Assembly: GCF_020686965.1 (NCBI RefSeq)
Contig: NZ_JAJEPS010000011.1
Location: forward strand, 1 to 64,000
Direction: 5' to 3'
Source of the DNA: Hominiventricola filiformis
GTDB taxonomy: Bacteria; Bacillota; Clostridia; Lachnospirales; Lachnospiraceae
Length of the DNA stretch: 64,000 nucleotides
Shown here: one piece after another, positions 23,147-31,815 of the stretch
How positions within the stretch are numbered: the first letter of the stretch is position 1
How the letters are laid out: each line of letters opens with the position of its first letter
Position numbers and translations under genes: made by a program
The notes under the pieces: model-generated
Database searches by the model: none
Seen by the model: only the letters and a program-made list of their open reading frames with translations
What the model was told of the DNA's origin: nothing

Positions 23147-24561
23147 ATTATGCTGGATGGGCGGTTGCCTGTTGTCTGATGATGCTGATGGTCATTCCAA
23201 TTCAGGGTGACAGCGTCAGTTCCTCCATTACCTACAATGAGGTGCTGCTGAACGGTGAAGTCATTGGTGCAGTGGCAGACCCGGAGGTAGTAAATCAGGC
23301 ATTCTTAAATGCAAGAGCCAGAATTGCCAGAGAGACCGAAGGACTGGTACTTGGAAATGTGGAGTGCAGTTTTCAGAAAGTGCCGAGACTCTTTGGAACG
23401 ACACTGGAACAGTCAGAACTGGAAAATGTGATCTATGACCTTTTAAAAGAGCAGGTGAAAGCCGCAAAGCAGAAATATTATCTGGTAAAAGTGAATGAAT
23501 TTACAGTTTATCTGTATGGAATAGATGAAGTAAAGGCACTTTTGGAGGCGGCTCTAAAACCCTATGATCCGGATGGGCTTTTTGAGGTAAATGTAATCTC
23601 CGATACCAGCCGCGAACTGAATGTGTTTACCGTAGAAGTAACACCCAAAGAAGAACTGGCGGAGGGAGATGGCCTGAAAGCACTGAATTTTTCAGAAAAA
23701 GTGGAGATTTCAGAAGCATATGTAGATGCGGACCGGGTATCGAAGATTTCAGAGGCCATCGAAGCGGTGACCAAGGAAACGGAGAAAAACCAGACTTATG
23801 AGGTACAGCCGGGAGACACTCTGTCTGTCATTGCCAACAGCCGCGGTTATTATGTGGATGAGGTGCTGGCATTGAACCCGGGTCTTACGAGGGATGCGAC
23901 GCTGCATCTGGGTGACGAGATCGTCATCAGTGTGCCGGAACCGGAGCTTTCTGTTCTGACTACAGAACAGTCTACCTATGAAGAGGATTATGATGCGGAG
24001 ACGCAGTACATAGAGAATGACAGCTGGTACACCACCCAGCAGGTGGTTCGGCAGGAGGCAGTTCCGGGGCATCATGAGGTAACGGTGCTTACCACATCCA
24101 GGAACGGCACGGAGACCAGCCGGGAGATGGTGTCAGAGAATGTTATTACGGAACCGGTACCGGAGATTATCGAGAAAGGAACCCAGACGCCTCCGACGTA
24201 CATCAAACCGATCACCGGCGGAACCCTGACTTCTACATTTAAATGGCGTTGGGGACGTATGCACAAGGGTATCGACTGGGCAGTACCGAAGGGAACGGCA
24301 GTCAGAGCGTCCTGCGGCGGTACCGTCGTCAGCGCAGGCTGGTCCGGAGGGTATGGAAACTGTATCACTATCCGTCATCCGGACGGCAAACAGACCCGCT
24401 ACGGTCATCTGAGCAAGATTCTGGTATCTGCCGGGCAAAAAGTTGACCAGGGTCAGAAAATCGCCCTGAGCGGCAATACGGGCCGCAGTACGGGTCCCCA
24501 TGTCCATTTCGAGATTATTGTGAATGGTTCACAGGTGAATCCGTTGAAATATTTGCAGTAA
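23098..24561 (+). CDS. Membrane-anchored M23 peptidase with LysM and G5 domains
   Basis: 487 residues. It has a basic start, a membrane helix at about 18-37 and an uncharacterised region to about 225. LysM follows (YEVQPGDTLSVIANSRGYYVDEVLALNPGL, about 232-275), then a G5-like segment (about 315-365), and an M23 endopeptidase domain from about 375. Zinc ligands His389 and Asp393 (HKGID) and His468/His470 (HVHFE) are present, so it should be active on peptidoglycan stem peptides. The ATG overlaps the flavin reductase gene; the ribosome site is AAAAAGGA. Confidence 0.95.
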   Translation: MRKKKKKKLFGKKFKLNYAGWAVACCLMMLMVIPIQGDSVSSSITYNEVLLNGEVIGAVADPEVVNQAFLNARARIARETEGLVLGNVECSFQKVPRLFGTTLEQSELENVIYDLLKEQVKAAKQKYYLVKVNEFTVYLYGIDEVKALLEAALKPYDPDGLFEVNVISDTSRELNVFTVEVTPKEELAEGDGLKALNFSEKVEISEAYVDADRVSKISEAIEAVTKETEKNQTYEVQPGDTLSVIANSRGYYVDEVLALNPGLTRDATLHLGDEIVISVPEPELSVLTTEQSTYEEDYDAETQYIENDSWYTTQQVVRQEAVPGHHEVTVLTTSRNGTETSREMVSENVITEPVPEIIEKGTQTPPTYIKPITGGTLTSTFKWRWGRMHKGIDWAVPKGTAVRASCGGTVVSAGWSGGYGNCITIRHPDGKQTRYGHLSKILVSAGQKVDQGQKIALSGNTGRSTGPHVHFEIIVNGSQVNPLKYLQ

Positions 24562-24823
24562 TATTATAGATATTGTAAGGAAATAATTGAGAAGAAGTTC
24601 TTACAACAGAATAAAGTGCTTGGAAATATTGAAAAGTTTGCTTAAAATCGAGGTTTACAGACATTTTTCTTCAAAGAAAAGGTATCATGGAATACCGCAA
24701 AATATCGTAACAGATTTTTAAAATGGAGTAAATATTTCAAGTCAAAATGGACGCAGGTAGTGGAAATACTTCCTGCGTCTATTTGATATAATTGATTAAA
24801 AATAAGGATATCTTGTATTTTAG
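24562..24823 (+). other. AT-rich junction region at the left side of the foreign island
   Basis: No gene. One hairpin, GACGCAGG (24750-24757) with CCTGCGTC (24772-24779) followed by TATTT, may terminate the peptidase transcript. From here to about 25.8 kb the sequence is clearly more AT-rich than the chromosome on the left. Confidence 0.55.
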
Positions 24824-25720
24824 TTATAAAAAGTAACACCCATCTAGGATTTCTAAATCCTTTACAATATATAATTCTTGAAATAATTTGAAATCATTAT
24901 TGGTTAATATTAGGGTTGGTTTTGATTTTACTATGTTACCATTCTTGTCTAAATATTGTGAGTAATATTTCTTAGACTTAGGATCGTAAATGTCAGATGT
25001 AGTTAAAGCTTTGTTAAAAGGGTAAAGAAGACTTGTTTTATTCATAACAAAAGGTTCTTTTCCATTTTTTAGGTTGAAACAAGCTTTAAATCTTACTATA
25101 TATGGAAGATTCTTTTGAGTGATAATGGAAGGAAGAGCATTGCCACTCCAAAAAATAGGTTCTTTTTCATATATTGATTCATCAATTATTTTAGGAGGAA
25201 ATGCTACGGACATATATTTTTTTTTGCTTGAATATCCATAAATTTTTTTATCTAAATAATCATTAGAATCATTTACATTTGGAGAGCTTTTTTGAATAGG
25301 AGTTTTAAAGAAATTCTTTTTAAGTTCGTCCAACTGTGCTGTATGTAATTCTTTTAATTCTTCTCTTGATATTCCATAACCTATAACATCTCGTGATATG
25401 GTATCTATTATAGATTGAGGTATAGTGTCTAATTTAATGATATATACTTTATTTAAGCGTGGATTATAAATACCTAACTGTGTTATGTTCTTAAATTCTT
25501 TATGTACAGAATGTAGCCCCATAATTAAATATATAAGTAACTGTAAGGTGTATTTGGGTTTGATTTCTTCTTTTAATACTTTTAAATCCCATAAAGTATC
25601 TTTAGTTAAATAATCTCCATCTCCTGTTGATATGATAGATGTGTATCCGCCTTCAAAAGTAAAACCATCCTTGATGATTGGACCATATTGTTTCCCAAAA
25701 GACAAAGTTCTTTTTATCAT
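24824..25720 (-). pseudogene. C-terminal fragment of a PD-(D/E)XK-nuclease-like protein, 5' end cut off by an insertion
   Basis: About 298 residues from the first ATG, but the frame stays open upstream to 25834 and homologous-looking sequence (SEINPDTNTIANIIT) reaches about 25765. No ribosome site precedes the ATG. The core TGDGDYLTKDTLWDLKV...YTLQLLIYLIMG matches the D...(D/E)xK...Q...Y layout of PD-(D/E)XK nucleases. A matching N-terminal fragment with promoter and ribosome site lies on the same strand at 31.6-31.76 kb. I infer one gene split by the island, with a middle part missing. The base composition is AT-rich and foreign. The cellular role is unknown. Confidence 0.65.
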
Positions 25721-25990
25721 TGTTATAATGTTTGCAATAGTATTCGTATCAGGATTGATTTCTGATATCTGGGAGTATGGAGCCAGAGAAACCGGCGATT
25801 TTCTGCTGGTAAATTCTACGCATTTAGAGCGGCACTATGGCGGGGATAGGATAAAACACTCACATACCCCGCCGACTATGCGGGAAAAACCTTGAAATAT
25901 AGGGCTTTTTAAGGTCCTAAATGCGTAGGTTGGTGCTTTGTTGCGATATGCTCCACGGTTACGGTGTATTGTTCATATTCTGTTTTCGGG

Positions 25991-26014
25991 AATCTTTATG
26001 AAATCTTCAAAATT
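25991..26014 (+). promoter_or_regulatory. Response-regulator-type direct repeat before the LanFEG operon
   Basis: AATCTTTATGAAATCTTCAAAA contains ATCTT twice, 11 bp apart, a usual OmpR-family binding layout. A -10-like TATGCT follows at 26021. A close copy lies at 30727-30752, downstream of the histidine kinase. Confidence 0.5.
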
Positions 26015-26057
26015 GCCCGGTATGCTATCCGTAAAATCAAAGAAAGGACTTGATTAT

Positions 26058-26762
26058 ATGGATATGATTTTGAAAACGACTGACCTCTGCAAAAATTTCA
26101 AGGGGCAAATGGCGGTAAACAATGTGTCACTGAACATCCGGCGCAACTCGGTTTATGGTCTGCTGGGGCCGAATGGGGCTGGCAAATCCACGATCTTAAA
26201 AATGCTCACCGGCATTTTGCGCCCCACATCGGGAAGCATCGAGTTTGACGGCCACCCGTGGAAGCGGAATGATCTGGAGCATATCGGTGCTTTGATTGAG
26301 ATGCCCCCGCTTTACGAAAATCTGACTGCATACGAAAATCTCAAAGTCAGAACTACATTGCTCGGCCTGGACGATGCACGAATTAACGAGGTATTGCAAA
26401 TTATCCAGCTCACGAATACCGGCAAGAAACGGGCCGGGCAGTTTTCTCTTGGTATGAAGCAGCGGCTTGGTATTGCTATTGCATTGCTGAACAGTCCCCA
26501 GCTTTTGATTCTGGATGAACCGACTAACGGCCTTGACCCTTTAGGGATTGAGGAACTTCGAGAGTTAATTCGCTCTTTTCCCTGCAAAGGGATTACAGTT
26601 ATTTTGTCCAGCCATATTCTGTCAGAAGTCCAGCAGATTGCAGATCATGTGGGTATCATTGCTGGCGGCGTCCTTGGATATGAGGGAGAGCTTCGCGCCG
26701 GTGAAGATTTGGAACAACTCTTTATGGATGTTATTCGCAGAAATGGTAAGGAGGGATATTAA
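26058..26762 (+). CDS. Lantibiotic-immunity ABC transporter ATP-binding protein (LanF type)
   Basis: 234 residues from ATG 26058 (AGAAAGGA upstream). Further in-frame ATGs upstream lie in promoter DNA. Walker A is GPNGAGKS near residue 38, the signature FSLGMKQRL near 131, Walker B LLILDEP near 152, and the switch His is in LSSHILSEVQQ. The similarity is to NisF/MutF/BcrA-type exporters that expel lantibiotics from the membrane. The next gene starts at the base after its stop. The operon is LanF-LanE-LanG-lipoprotein-regulator-kinase. Confidence 0.92.
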   Translation: MDMILKTTDLCKNFKGQMAVNNVSLNIRRNSVYGLLGPNGAGKSTILKMLTGILRPTSGSIEFDGHPWKRNDLEHIGALIEMPPLYENLTAYENLKVRTTLLGLDDARINEVLQIIQLTNTGKKRAGQFSLGMKQRLGIAIALLNSPQLLILDEPTNGLDPLGIEELRELIRSFPCKGITVILSSHILSEVQQIADHVGIIAGGVLGYEGELRAGEDLEQLFMDVIRRNGKEGY

Positions 26763-27509
26763 ATGGAGATGGCATATATTCAGGCAGAGAACCTAAAGCA
26801 TAAGAGAACTTTCACAAAAACGCTGATCGTTCTGGCCCCGTTTGTAACTGCGCTTATGAACTTTTTTGCCCCTCTTTGGTTCCAGCTCAATTCTTATAAT
26901 TGGTGGTATATCCTGCTTTATCCTGGATTCCTTACGCTCACCTGTGCCTTGATTGAACAGCGGGATAATGGCAAACTAAAATATCGTGCCGTTGCTTCAT
27001 TGCCTGTTTCGCAGAACAAAGTCTGGAAAGCAAAAATTGGAGTGGCCGGTATTTACTCCTGTGTGGGGAATTTCATTTTCCTGGCGCTAAATCTGTTGGG
27101 CGGTTTTGCAATATTAGTTATCAACGAAATTCCCCTGACAATCGGAATTTGGCAGGCTGCGGCCGGAACAGCTTGTATTGTCATTGCAAGCCTATGGGAA
27201 GTTCCGCTGTGCTTATGGTTATCAAAAAAAGTTGGTATCTTTGTCACGGTTATTCTTAATGCCGGACTTGGAAGCGTTTTAGGGATTTTCACGGCTACAA
27301 CCTCTTTGTGGATGATCTGCCCGTATAGCTGGGTGCCGCATCTTATGATTTCCGTGTTAGGTATTTTGCCTAATGGTGAGCCGGTTGCAGATCAGAGTAC
27401 GGCAATGGCATTTTGGATGATTATACTTGTATTGGTCATTTCGCTGGCCTGGTTTGCGGCGCTGTCATTTTTAACTGCAAGATGGTTTGAGAAAAAGGAG
27501 GTGGGGTAA
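26763..27509 (+). CDS. Lantibiotic-immunity ABC transporter permease (LanE / MutE-EpiE type)
   Basis: 248 residues with six hydrophobic segments. It starts MEMAYIQAENLKHKRTFTKTL, the usual beginning of MutE/EpiE permeases, which bind the ATPase and form half of the membrane part. SLWMICPYSWVPHLMISVLGILPNG lies near residue 180. The start follows directly after the ATPase stop, with AAGGAGGG as ribosome site. The function as an immunity exporter is inferred from family and operon. Confidence 0.88.
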   Translation: MEMAYIQAENLKHKRTFTKTLIVLAPFVTALMNFFAPLWFQLNSYNWWYILLYPGFLTLTCALIEQRDNGKLKYRAVASLPVSQNKVWKAKIGVAGIYSCVGNFIFLALNLLGGFAILVINEIPLTIGIWQAAAGTACIVIASLWEVPLCLWLSKKVGIFVTVILNAGLGSVLGIFTATTSLWMICPYSWVPHLMISVLGILPNGEPVADQSTAMAFWMIILVLVISLAWFAALSFLTARWFEKKEVG

Positions 27510-27511
27510 CT

Positions 27512-28255
27512 ATGGTATCTGTGGTTCGCTGCTGGAAAGCAGAATATCAGAAGTGTAAACATAGCATTTTGCTCTATATGCACAGCATGATTCCGATTAT
27601 ATGTGCGGCGATTTTTGCGGGTTACTATCATATATCCAGATGGGAACTGGCAACCAAAATCAGTGCCTATCTGGAAGTGCTGGCCGTTGCGTTCCCGTTT
27701 CTGATCGGCATTATTGTGGGCCTGGTTGTTCAGATCGAAAATCAGGCCGGGCATTATCAGCTTTTGTTGGGAACAATCCCATCTCGCATGGCAACGTATA
27801 TTGGTAAACTTGGTTTTCTGATGATCTGTGCTTTTGGCGCAACATTTTTAGCGTTAGGAACATTCGCTGCACTATATAGGGATGCTCCGGCAAGCCTTTA
27901 CCTGAAAGCAGGGATTCTATTGTTGATTACCATGCTTCCCATTTACCTGATTCATTTGTTTGTGGGAATGAGCTTCGGAAAAGGTGCATCTATGGGATTG
28001 GGAATTGCAGGGAGTTTAATAGCTGCCCTTATGATAACAGGGCTTGGTGACGCTACATGGAAATATATTCCCTGGGCCTGGGGCGTTCGTGCTATGGATT
28101 ACACTGTGCTTGCATGGGATAGCCCCCAACTGTATGCACAGGTAAAAACCGATTTTTTCAGCGGTATGATTATTTCTGTATGCTGCACTGTTTGTCTGCT
28201 GATTGCCAGTTTGGTTTGGTTTCATGGTTGGGAGGGAGGTAAAAACAGTGAATAA
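27512..28255 (+). CDS. Lantibiotic-immunity ABC transporter permease (LanG / MutG type)
   Basis: 247 residues, about six membrane helices. It begins MVSVVRCWKAEYQKCKHSILLYMHSMIPI, typical of MutG permeases, and contains the conserved AGHYQLLLGTIPSRMATYIGK loop region. It pairs with the LanE permease 2 bp upstream and the LanF ATPase. The 3' end overlaps the GTG start of the lipoprotein gene by 8 bp. Confidence 0.88.
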   Translation: MVSVVRCWKAEYQKCKHSILLYMHSMIPIICAAIFAGYYHISRWELATKISAYLEVLAVAFPFLIGIIVGLVVQIENQAGHYQLLLGTIPSRMATYIGKLGFLMICAFGATFLALGTFAALYRDAPASLYLKAGILLLITMLPIYLIHLFVGMSFGKGASMGLGIAGSLIAALMITGLGDATWKYIPWAWGVRAMDYTVLAWDSPQLYAQVKTDFFSGMIISVCCTVCLLIASLVWFHGWEGGKNSE

Positions 28256-28625
28256 AAAGTGCCTGTTTGCCGTGGTAATTGTGCTTGTAAGTCTTATATG
28301 CTTATCGGCCTGCGGTGCGCTCCGCGATACCGCCGATAAAAATAAGGCGTTAAATGAATCTCTGCCGTATTATGAGCTGAACGCCGCAAACTATGATGAA
28401 ATTTCATATAACGGCCTGACATATACCATAACGGATGAATGTCTTGAAATGTCAGAACTGCAAGAAGAAATCGGGCAGGTATCGAAACGCTTCAAAAATG
28501 TGGCGGGGGAAGATTTCAGTTTCGGCTACGTTTACAGTATTGTGGATGTGGATATAAGCAATGCCGTAGCTGTAAATATCAACAATGAATATCGGAAAGC
28601 TGACATTAAAAATAATGATGAGTAA
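28248..28625 (+). CDS. Putative lantibiotic-immunity lipoprotein (NisI/SpaI-like)
   Basis: 125 residues from GTG 28248, chosen because GGGAGGT lies 7 bp upstream and a lipoprotein signal follows (NKKCLFAVVIVLVSLICLSAC). The lipobox LSAC predicts a lipid-anchored Cys near residue 22. The mature part is small and acidic, with YDEISYNGLTYTITDE resembling NisI/SpaI immunity proteins, which bind the lantibiotic outside the cell. Its place between LanG and the two-component genes supports this role. Sequence similarity alone would be weak. Confidence 0.75.
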   Translation: MNKKCLFAVVIVLVSLICLSACGALRDTADKNKALNESLPYYELNAANYDEISYNGLTYTITDECLEMSELQEEIGQVSKRFKNVAGEDFSFGYVYSIVDVDISNAVAVNINNEYRKADIKNNDE

Positions 28626-28663
28626 CCTCGACAATGTGGTATAATGGGGTGGGAGGTGATTTT

Positions 28664-29326
28664 TTGCCCCACTTACTTGTAGTTGACGATGAAGTTTCTA
28701 TCTTGGAATTGATTAAGAACAGTTTGGGGAAAGATGGATATTTGATAACAGTCTGTCAAAATGCGGATGATGTAGACATCAAAAAGCTGCATTTCTATGA
28801 CCTCATTCTTTTGGATGTGATGATGCCTGGCACAGACGGGTTTGAGTTTTGCAAACAGATCAGGAATATGGTAGACTGCCCGATTCTCTTTCTGACCGCA
28901 AAGACATTAGAGGAAGATATGTTGTTTGGATTGGGCATCGGTGCGGATGATTATATTACGAAACCTTTTCGTATTCAGGAGCTTCGCGCCCGTGTCGCGG
29001 CACATTTACGCAGAGAAAAAAGGGAGCATCACAGCACACTTTCATTTGAGCCTGATATAAGATTTGACCTTTCCGCAAAGGTACTGTATGTTTCAGAACA
29101 GCCGGTTCCCCTTACCAAAAGCGAGTATTCAATCTGTGAATACCTTGCGAAAAACCGGGGACAGGTTTTTACAAAAGAACAAATCTATGAAGCCGTTTTC
29201 GGGTTTGATGGAATAGGCGATAACTCTACGATCTCAACGCATATAAAAAATATTCGTGCGAAATTGGAGCATTTCAAAATAAGTCCGATCAGCACCGTAT
29301 GGGGGATAGGATATAAATGGGAGTGA
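28664..29326 (+). CDS. OmpR-family response regulator of the immunity operon
   Basis: 220 residues from a TTG at 28664: GGGAGGTG is 6 bp upstream and the protein then starts MPHLLVVDDE as response regulators do. The receiver has Asp51 (LLDVMMPG) and Lys100 (TKPF). The C-terminal winged helix (about 128-220) includes the recognition region STHIKNIRAKLE. An extended -10-like TGGTATAAT lies at 28637. It overlaps the kinase gene by 10 bp. It likely binds the ATCTT repeats at 25991 and 30727. Confidence 0.92.
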   Translation: MPHLLVVDDEVSILELIKNSLGKDGYLITVCQNADDVDIKKLHFYDLILLDVMMPGTDGFEFCKQIRNMVDCPILFLTAKTLEEDMLFGLGIGADDYITKPFRIQELRARVAAHLRREKREHHSTLSFEPDIRFDLSAKVLYVSEQPVPLTKSEYSICEYLAKNRGQVFTKEQIYEAVFGFDGIGDNSTISTHIKNIRAKLEHFKISPISTVWGIGYKWE

Positions 29327-30681
29327 AAAAGAAACCTACATTGAAAATATTGTTTCGCCAGTTTGCTATCTCCCTCATTGTCATGCTGGTAGCGGCAATT
29401 ATTGTCCCTTTTGGTTTGGAGGGACTTGCTGTAAATGCTGGATTAGCTACAAGAGCAAATCTAAGTGAATTGCAGGTAAAAGAGATCATTCCAACGCTGA
29501 CGATTGCCCCGGATATTACAAAGGTTGTGATTCCACAGGGATGCGGCTACTTAATTCTGGACAAGAACTTTAATGAGCTTTACAGCAATATGGACGATGA
29601 TGAAAAAGAAATTGCCCTGCTGTACGCAAAGGGAGAATATATTGAATATGCTACGGGGAGGCAGTTTGCACTTGTTGTCCGGGAAAACGAATTTTGCGTT
29701 TTAAGGTATTATATTGGTTCTCAATTTACAGTGTCATGGCTACCGGAATATTTTCCATCTCCTGACACGCTTGCGTTTATCCTGATGGCTGTAAATTCGC
29801 TGCTGGTCATTATCATACTGACCGCCAGATTTGCTAAGAACCTGCGTACACAACTGACCCCGCTTTTCGAAGCAACTGCGGAGGTTTCAAAGCAAAACCT
29901 TGATTTTGAAGTAGGACACGCCAAAATCAAAGAGTTTGAAGATGTCCTTGCATCTTTTTCAGATATGAAAGATAATCTGAAAATTTCGTTAGAACGGCAA
30001 TGGAAAACCGAACAGACACAGAAAGAGCAAATCGCCGCGCTTGCCCATGATTTGAAAACGCCTCTGACGGTTATTCAAGGAAATGCTGATTTACTCACAG
30101 AAACAAATCTTGATGATGAGCAACGATTATACGCTGGTTACGTCGTGGAAAGCTCCGGCCAGATGCAGTCATATATTCAAACCCTGATTGATATATCACG
30201 GGCGGCGGTTGGTTATCAGCTCCATATTGAAAGTATAGACTTGCCAGCGTTCATGCAGCACTTGTTCGGTTATATGGAATCACTATGCCGGACAAAAGAA
30301 ATCCGGCTGCAAATGAATACTGTTTCACTCCCTCAAATGCTGAAATTTGATAGGGTGCTGATAGAACGTGCTATTATGAATGTTATCAGTAATGGGCTGG
30401 ACTACTCCCCGCAAGGCGGAACGCTTTATGTGGATGTTCAGAGTAACAACGGTTTCGTGGAAATTTCAGTCACAGACGAGGGAACGGGGTTTTCTAAAGA
30501 GGCATTATGCCACGCACAGGAACGGTTCTATATGGGCGATCAAAGCCGCAATTCAAAGTTACACTTTGGTATGGGTCTATATATTACAAATTCGATTATG
30601 GAACAACATAATGGTCAGCTTATTTTAGAAAATTCAAAAGAAACCGGCGGCGCAAAGGTTACTATGAAACTTCCTTGCTGA
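29317..30681 (+). CDS. Sensor histidine kinase of the immunity operon
   Basis: 454 residues with two membrane helices (about 15-35 and 150-170) flanking an extracellular loop of about 115 residues, the probable lantibiotic sensor. A short HAMP-like linker follows. His244 lies in AALAHDLKTPLT, and the ATPase domain has NVISNGLDYS (N box) and DEGTGFSKE and GMGLYI (G boxes). This layout matches NisK/SpaK-type or BceS-unlike sensors with a larger loop. It overlaps the regulator gene. Confidence 0.92.
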   Translation: MGVKKKPTLKILFRQFAISLIVMLVAAIIVPFGLEGLAVNAGLATRANLSELQVKEIIPTLTIAPDITKVVIPQGCGYLILDKNFNELYSNMDDDEKEIALLYAKGEYIEYATGRQFALVVRENEFCVLRYYIGSQFTVSWLPEYFPSPDTLAFILMAVNSLLVIIILTARFAKNLRTQLTPLFEATAEVSKQNLDFEVGHAKIKEFEDVLASFSDMKDNLKISLERQWKTEQTQKEQIAALAHDLKTPLTVIQGNADLLTETNLDDEQRLYAGYVVESSGQMQSYIQTLIDISRAAVGYQLHIESIDLPAFMQHLFGYMESLCRTKEIRLQMNTVSLPQMLKFDRVLIERAIMNVISNGLDYSPQGGTLYVDVQSNNGFVEISVTDEGTGFSKEALCHAQERFYMGDQSRNSKLHFGMGLYITNSIMEQHNGQLILENSKETGGAKVTMKLPC

Positions 30682-30726
30682 TTTTCCGATAGTGTAATGG
30701 ACGTCTTTTATGTCCGTGCATTTTTC

Positions 30727-30754
30727 AAATCTTTATGGAATCTTCAAAAATTCC
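30727..30754 (+). promoter_or_regulatory. Second copy of the ATCTT direct-repeat promoter
   Basis: AAATCTTTATGGAATCTTCA differs from the copy at 25991 by about two bases in the shared 20. TATCAT follows as a possible -10. No gene now follows it. Confidence 0.5.
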
Positions 30755-30911
30755 TCTTATCATGTATCTAAAGAAAAAACATCTGCCCAGCGGCAGAAAA
30801 GAAAAAAACCGCTGCTGGGCAGACCCATTTTCACGCTTAATTTATATTCACTGGTGGCGGTTTTGAGAAATCAAGGCCGCTGCTTTCTTTCTGTCATTCC
30901 CAGCAGTTAAA

Positions 30912-30950
30912 GGCATGGCGGCCCACGGGAGGACGCCGCCATGCTGTTTT
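30912..30950 (+). terminator. Terminator in the element remnant
   Basis: GGCATGGCGGC pairs with GCCGCCATGCT, followed by GTTTT. Confidence 0.7.
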
Positions 30951-31070
30951 ACTATCATTATAATCTAATCCACTTCTACCGCTTAAAAAAAGCCTTGCCC
31001 CGCCACGGGAATATTCCGGCTATGAGTATGAACTATACCATGTAAGAAAACAACAAAACGCTTCAAATCG

Positions 31071-31106
31071 TCGCCCGGTAGGTTTACGACCTGCCGGGCG
31101 ATTTTT
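31071..31106 (+). terminator. Terminator before the truncated sigma-factor gene
   Basis: TCGCCCGGTAGGT-TTACG-ACCTGCCGGGCGA followed by TTTTT; strong 13-bp stem. Confidence 0.85.
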
Positions 31107-31243
31107 GTCGATTTTCGCGGATTGTCATTTCCGGCAAAAAATCAGATGGAAAAGGAGGCGGTCAGCAGACCAGGGCCAGCATAGGCCCCTGACAACGGAC
31201 AGGATCTCATCCTGCTCACTCCCCACGGAAAGGGGGTGAGAAG

Positions 31244-31378
31244 ATGAAAGTTACCCCTGATGATTACGGGAGGCGCTGCCAGTTTGACCATTTTTGCAAG
31301 CTGGTACTGTCCCATGAAGCCGTTGACTACTTCCGGGAAAGGAATGTGAATCAGTACCTTATAATGGAGAAAAGATAA
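31244..31378 (+). pseudogene. Truncated element-type RNA polymerase sigma factor (N-terminal fragment)
   Basis: 44 codons starting MKVTPDDYGRRCQFDHFCK, with GGGGGTGAG as ribosome site. This start is the one I recall for sigma-70-like genes in Tn1549-type conjugative elements (MKxTPDDYxRRxxFDHFCK). After DYFRERN (about 31346) the sequence changes and a stop follows within ten codons. It marks the right break of the integrated element. Confidence 0.6.
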
Positions 31379-31611
31379 TATTATCTACTTGGAAAGAACA
31401 AGGATTCAAAATAAAGGAATTACCAAAGCAAGAAATTTCCACTAGTCTGTTTGCGTATTTGAAACCAGAATATTTGCAAATTTCAGAAAGAGATATTGAA
31501 ATCTTAAAAGAACAGGATTATCAAATAGATATTTGGTTAAGTGGAAAGGCGTTAAGTTATAATGACAAGTATGATGCGACATCTTTGGCTGAAAGGACAA
31601 CTGATCCATTG
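31355..31611 (+). pseudogene. Unrecognised coding remnant between two junctions
   Basis: A frame without start reads NGEKIILSTWKEQGFKIKEL, continues through KPEYLQISERDIEILKEQ and ends in DATSLAERTTDPLTKP. It joins the sigma-factor fragment on the left and the nuclease fragment on the right. The amino-acid composition looks like a real AT-rich bacterial protein. I do not recognise the family. It is probably a third gene piece left by successive insertions or deletions. Confidence 0.4.
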
Positions 31612-31757
31612 ACAAAACCAATTAAACTTGGATGGATATTCTCTTGAGAATTTAGTTCAATTCCATCTTCTAAGGTAATACATGTAAAATCTTTTCGTTT
31701 AACATATCCACCTCTAGGCTGTTTTATTTGACTAATTCGTTGAGTGACTGAATACAT
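31612..31757 (-). pseudogene. N-terminal fragment of the split PD-(D/E)XK-nuclease-like gene
   Basis: Start codon 31757-31755 with GGAGG 7 bp upstream, and a promoter at 31816-31844. It encodes about 48 residues: MYSVTQRISQIKQPRGGYVK and then KRKDFTCITLEDGIELNSQENIHPSLIG in continuation. After SLIG the frame runs into unrelated sequence. The strand, order and AT-richness fit the fragment at 24824-25765 as the same gene's C-terminal half. I recall full-length proteins with this N-terminus and that C-terminal core. Confidence 0.65.
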
Positions 31758-31815
31758 TTTATTTCCTCCATGAAAAAATAATAGTTGTAATTTATTCTTT
31801 GAAGTTTTTGATTTT

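Larger units (their letters stand above)
30682..31243 (+). other. Non-coding remnant downstream of the kinase
   Basis: It holds a second ATCTT-repeat promoter region (30727-30754), a hairpin TCTGCCCAGC/GCTGGGCAGA (30782-30823), two terminators (30912-30950 and 31071-31106) and a purine-rich leader. No intact gene is visible. The layout suggests that a regulated gene once followed the second promoter and was lost. Confidence 0.55.
25765..31350. mobile_element. Decayed integrative element carrying a lantibiotic-immunity operon
   Basis: Ends are approximate. The left end is where the nuclease fragment's homology stops; the right end is inside a truncated element-type sigma factor. Between them the codon use and GC differ from the AT-rich flanks. 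The right part (30.9-31.35 kb) carries terminators and a leader-plus-sigma-factor layout that I associate with Tn1549-like conjugative elements (recalled). No conjugation or relaxase gene remains, so it should not be mobile by itself. Confidence 0.55.

Noticed and set aside
25835..26057. Extended N-terminus of the LanF ATPase from an upstream ATG at 25938
   Set aside because: The region contains the regulator-type repeats and no ribosome site; the ATPase family starts at about MDMILKTTDL.
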